NCBI GenBank assembly: GCA_964645835.1
Contig: CAZYDG010000077.1
Span: 1 to 64,000 of the forward strand
Origin: CAZBME01 sp964645835
Lineage (GTDB): Bacteria > Desulfobacterota > Syntrophia > Syntrophales > UBA8958
Direction: 5' to 3'
DNA: 64,000 nucleotides
Of the stretch, positions 63,049 to 64,000 are shown piece by piece. Numbering within the stretch: the first letter of the stretch is position 1; each line of letters starts with the position of its first letter. A program made the position numbers and the translations under genes. Under the pieces are notes generated by a model. The model saw only the letters and a program-made list of their open reading frames with translations, was not told the DNA's origin and searched no databases.

Positions 63049-64000
63049 ATGAATGATGCATTATTTCTCGGGCTGGTTCAAAATGCCGCACTGTTGCTGA
63101 CAGTAGCTTTCATATTTGACATGGCCGCGAACCGATGGCGGACGGGGCAATCGTTATTTCAGCAGGTGTTGCTTGGTCTCGGAATAGGCACCATCGGCAT
63201 TACCGTCATGATGACACCCTGGACATTCATGCCAGGAGTTGTATTTGATTTGCGTTCTGTTTTGATCGGCATATCCGGGCTCTTCTTCGGACCATTTTCT
63301 GCCGCGGTAGCCATGATGATAACCGCAACACTTCGGTTTTATCAGGGAGGAACAGGTACATGGACCGGCGTTGCCGTAATCATCACATCAGGGGTTATCG
63401 GAATTGCATGGCGGCATTTTCGTGGTCAGTCCCTGACAGATATCTCATGGCGTGAGCTCTACCTTTTCGGCATAGTGATTCATAGTGCCATGCTGGGCCT
63501 AATGCTTACTTTGCCTTGGGAGACAGCCCTGCAAGTACTTTCAAATATTTTCCTGCCAGTAATATTGATCTATCCGATAGTAACCACCTTGCTGGGAGTA
63601 TTGATGGTCAACCGGCTGGAACGAGAACGGGCGGATGATGCTCTGCGGGAAAGCGAGGAGCGTTTTCGCACTCTAACAGAATCAGGACCGGAAGCCATCT
63701 TTGTGCAGAGCAATGGCAATTATGTTTACCTAAACCCGGCGATGCTTAATCTCCTGGGTGCCTCTCATCCTGATGAACTTCTTGGTCAAAAGTCTATTGA
63801 ACGTGTAGCGCCAGAGTATCGGGATGCAGTTTATAATAGCATTAGCTTTCAGCGCGAGACGGGGAAGTCCGTCCCTCCCATGGAACAGGAGTATCTGCGA
63901 ATGGATGGATCGAGGGTTTCGGTCGAAACTACAGCAATAGGCATCCAGTTTGAGGGTAAGAACGCTAATCTGGTTTTTGTCCGTGATATCACGGCCCGCA
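63049..64000 (+). CDS. LytS-type 5TM sensor with PAS domain, cut by the window end
   Basis: 317 residues are visible. A 5TM-5TMR_LYT membrane sensor (about 1-185: six hydrophobic segments, with VVFDLRSVLIGISGLFFGP and GTGTWTGVAVII typical) is followed by a short linker (LMVNRLERERADDALRESEER) and a PAS domain (about 205-317, FRTLTESGPEAIFVQSNG). The output domain lies beyond the window, so it may be a histidine kinase or a GGDEF enzyme. The start has no strong ribosome site. Confidence 0.85.
   Translation, partial: MNDALFLGLVQNAALLLTVAFIFDMAANRWRTGQSLFQQVLLGLGIGTIGITVMMTPWTFMPGVVFDLRSVLIGISGLFFGPFSAAVAMMITATLRFYQGGTGTWTGVAVIITSGVIGIAWRHFRGQSLTDISWRELYLFGIVIHSAMLGLMLTLPWETALQVLSNIFLPVILIYPIVTTLLGVLMVNRLERERADDALRESEERFRTLTESGPEAIFVQSNGNYVYLNPAMLNLLGASHPDELLGQKSIERVAPEYRDAVYNSISFQRETGKSVPPMEQEYLRMDGSRVSVETTAIGIQFEGKNANLVFVRDITAR

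Noticed and set aside
1..64000. CRISPR arrays, rRNA and tRNA genes
   Set aside because: No regularly spaced repeats and no rRNA or tRNA-like cloverleaf sequences were seen by eye; a covariance search would be needed to exclude small RNAs.

Overview
The window looks like chromosome of a strictly anaerobic deltaproteobacterium of the Syntrophus/Smithella type (Desulfobacterota, Syntrophia). This is an inference from gene content: an Ahb-type siroheme decarboxylase, several AMP-forming acyl-CoA ligases with beta-oxidation-like enzymes, very large PAS-rich hybrid histidine kinases, and many short dispersed repeats. No rRNA, tRNA or CRISPR array was seen.

Layout. 0.3-3.6 kb: siroheme decarboxylase, a MarR regulator and a small envelope operon (LysM lipoprotein, DUF4398-like protein, OmpA-like protein). 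4.1-9.8 kb: hemL followed by nucleotide-sugar genes (UDP-hexose dehydrogenase, UDP-glucuronate epimerase-like, gmd, fcl); the block is bracketed by inverted copies of a 45 bp repeat. 10.1-13.6 kb (minus): a Pqi-type lipid transport operon. 14.8-20.1 kb: two NarL-type two-component systems. 20.4-24.9 kb: a catabolic cluster with a GntP permease, a carnitine-dehydrogenase-like enzyme and a fusion of a ketopantoate-reductase-like domain to a beta-keto acid cleavage enzyme. 25.0-29.4 and 39.2-43.2 kb: two giant hybrid kinases, one lacking its G1 ATP-binding motif. Between them lie an acyl-CoA ligase interrupted by an in-frame TGA, an orphan 750-residue protein, a secreted MetX-like hydrolase, an aminotransferase/omega-amidase pair and a nucleoside-recognition membrane protein. 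43.4-49.5 kb: small membrane proteins, a TauE/SafE permease, Tag, YbaK and a RecD2-like helicase. 49.7-52.3 kb: two genes in integron-cassette context with a recognisable attC site and no integrase. 52.5-64 kb: a lipoprotein C70-like protease, a cyclic-nucleotide-binding membrane protein, several decayed genes, a lipocalin, an acyl-CoA metabolism cluster and the start of a LytS-type sensor.

The most unusual content is a family of tiny genes repeated at three places (13.8-14.7, 29.6-30.2 and 45.1-45.8 kb). Each locus has a matching promoter (17 bp spacer), a first peptide with ERIEFNP, later Lys/Arg-rich peptides with the motif W-x-D-P-x-(C/S)-x-P, and an intrinsic terminator. At two loci an intact short hydrophobic peptide gene is divergently oriented from the first gene. 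I recognise no family for these peptides. Their repetition with conserved promoter, start-stop coupling and peptide sequence, in the face of diverged DNA, argues for a real undescribed system.

The second candidate system is the cassette pair: one gene ends in a domain that may resemble pPIWI-associated nucleases, and the other carries two zinc ribbons and a HEPN-type R-x4-H motif. Both are plausible antiviral functions.
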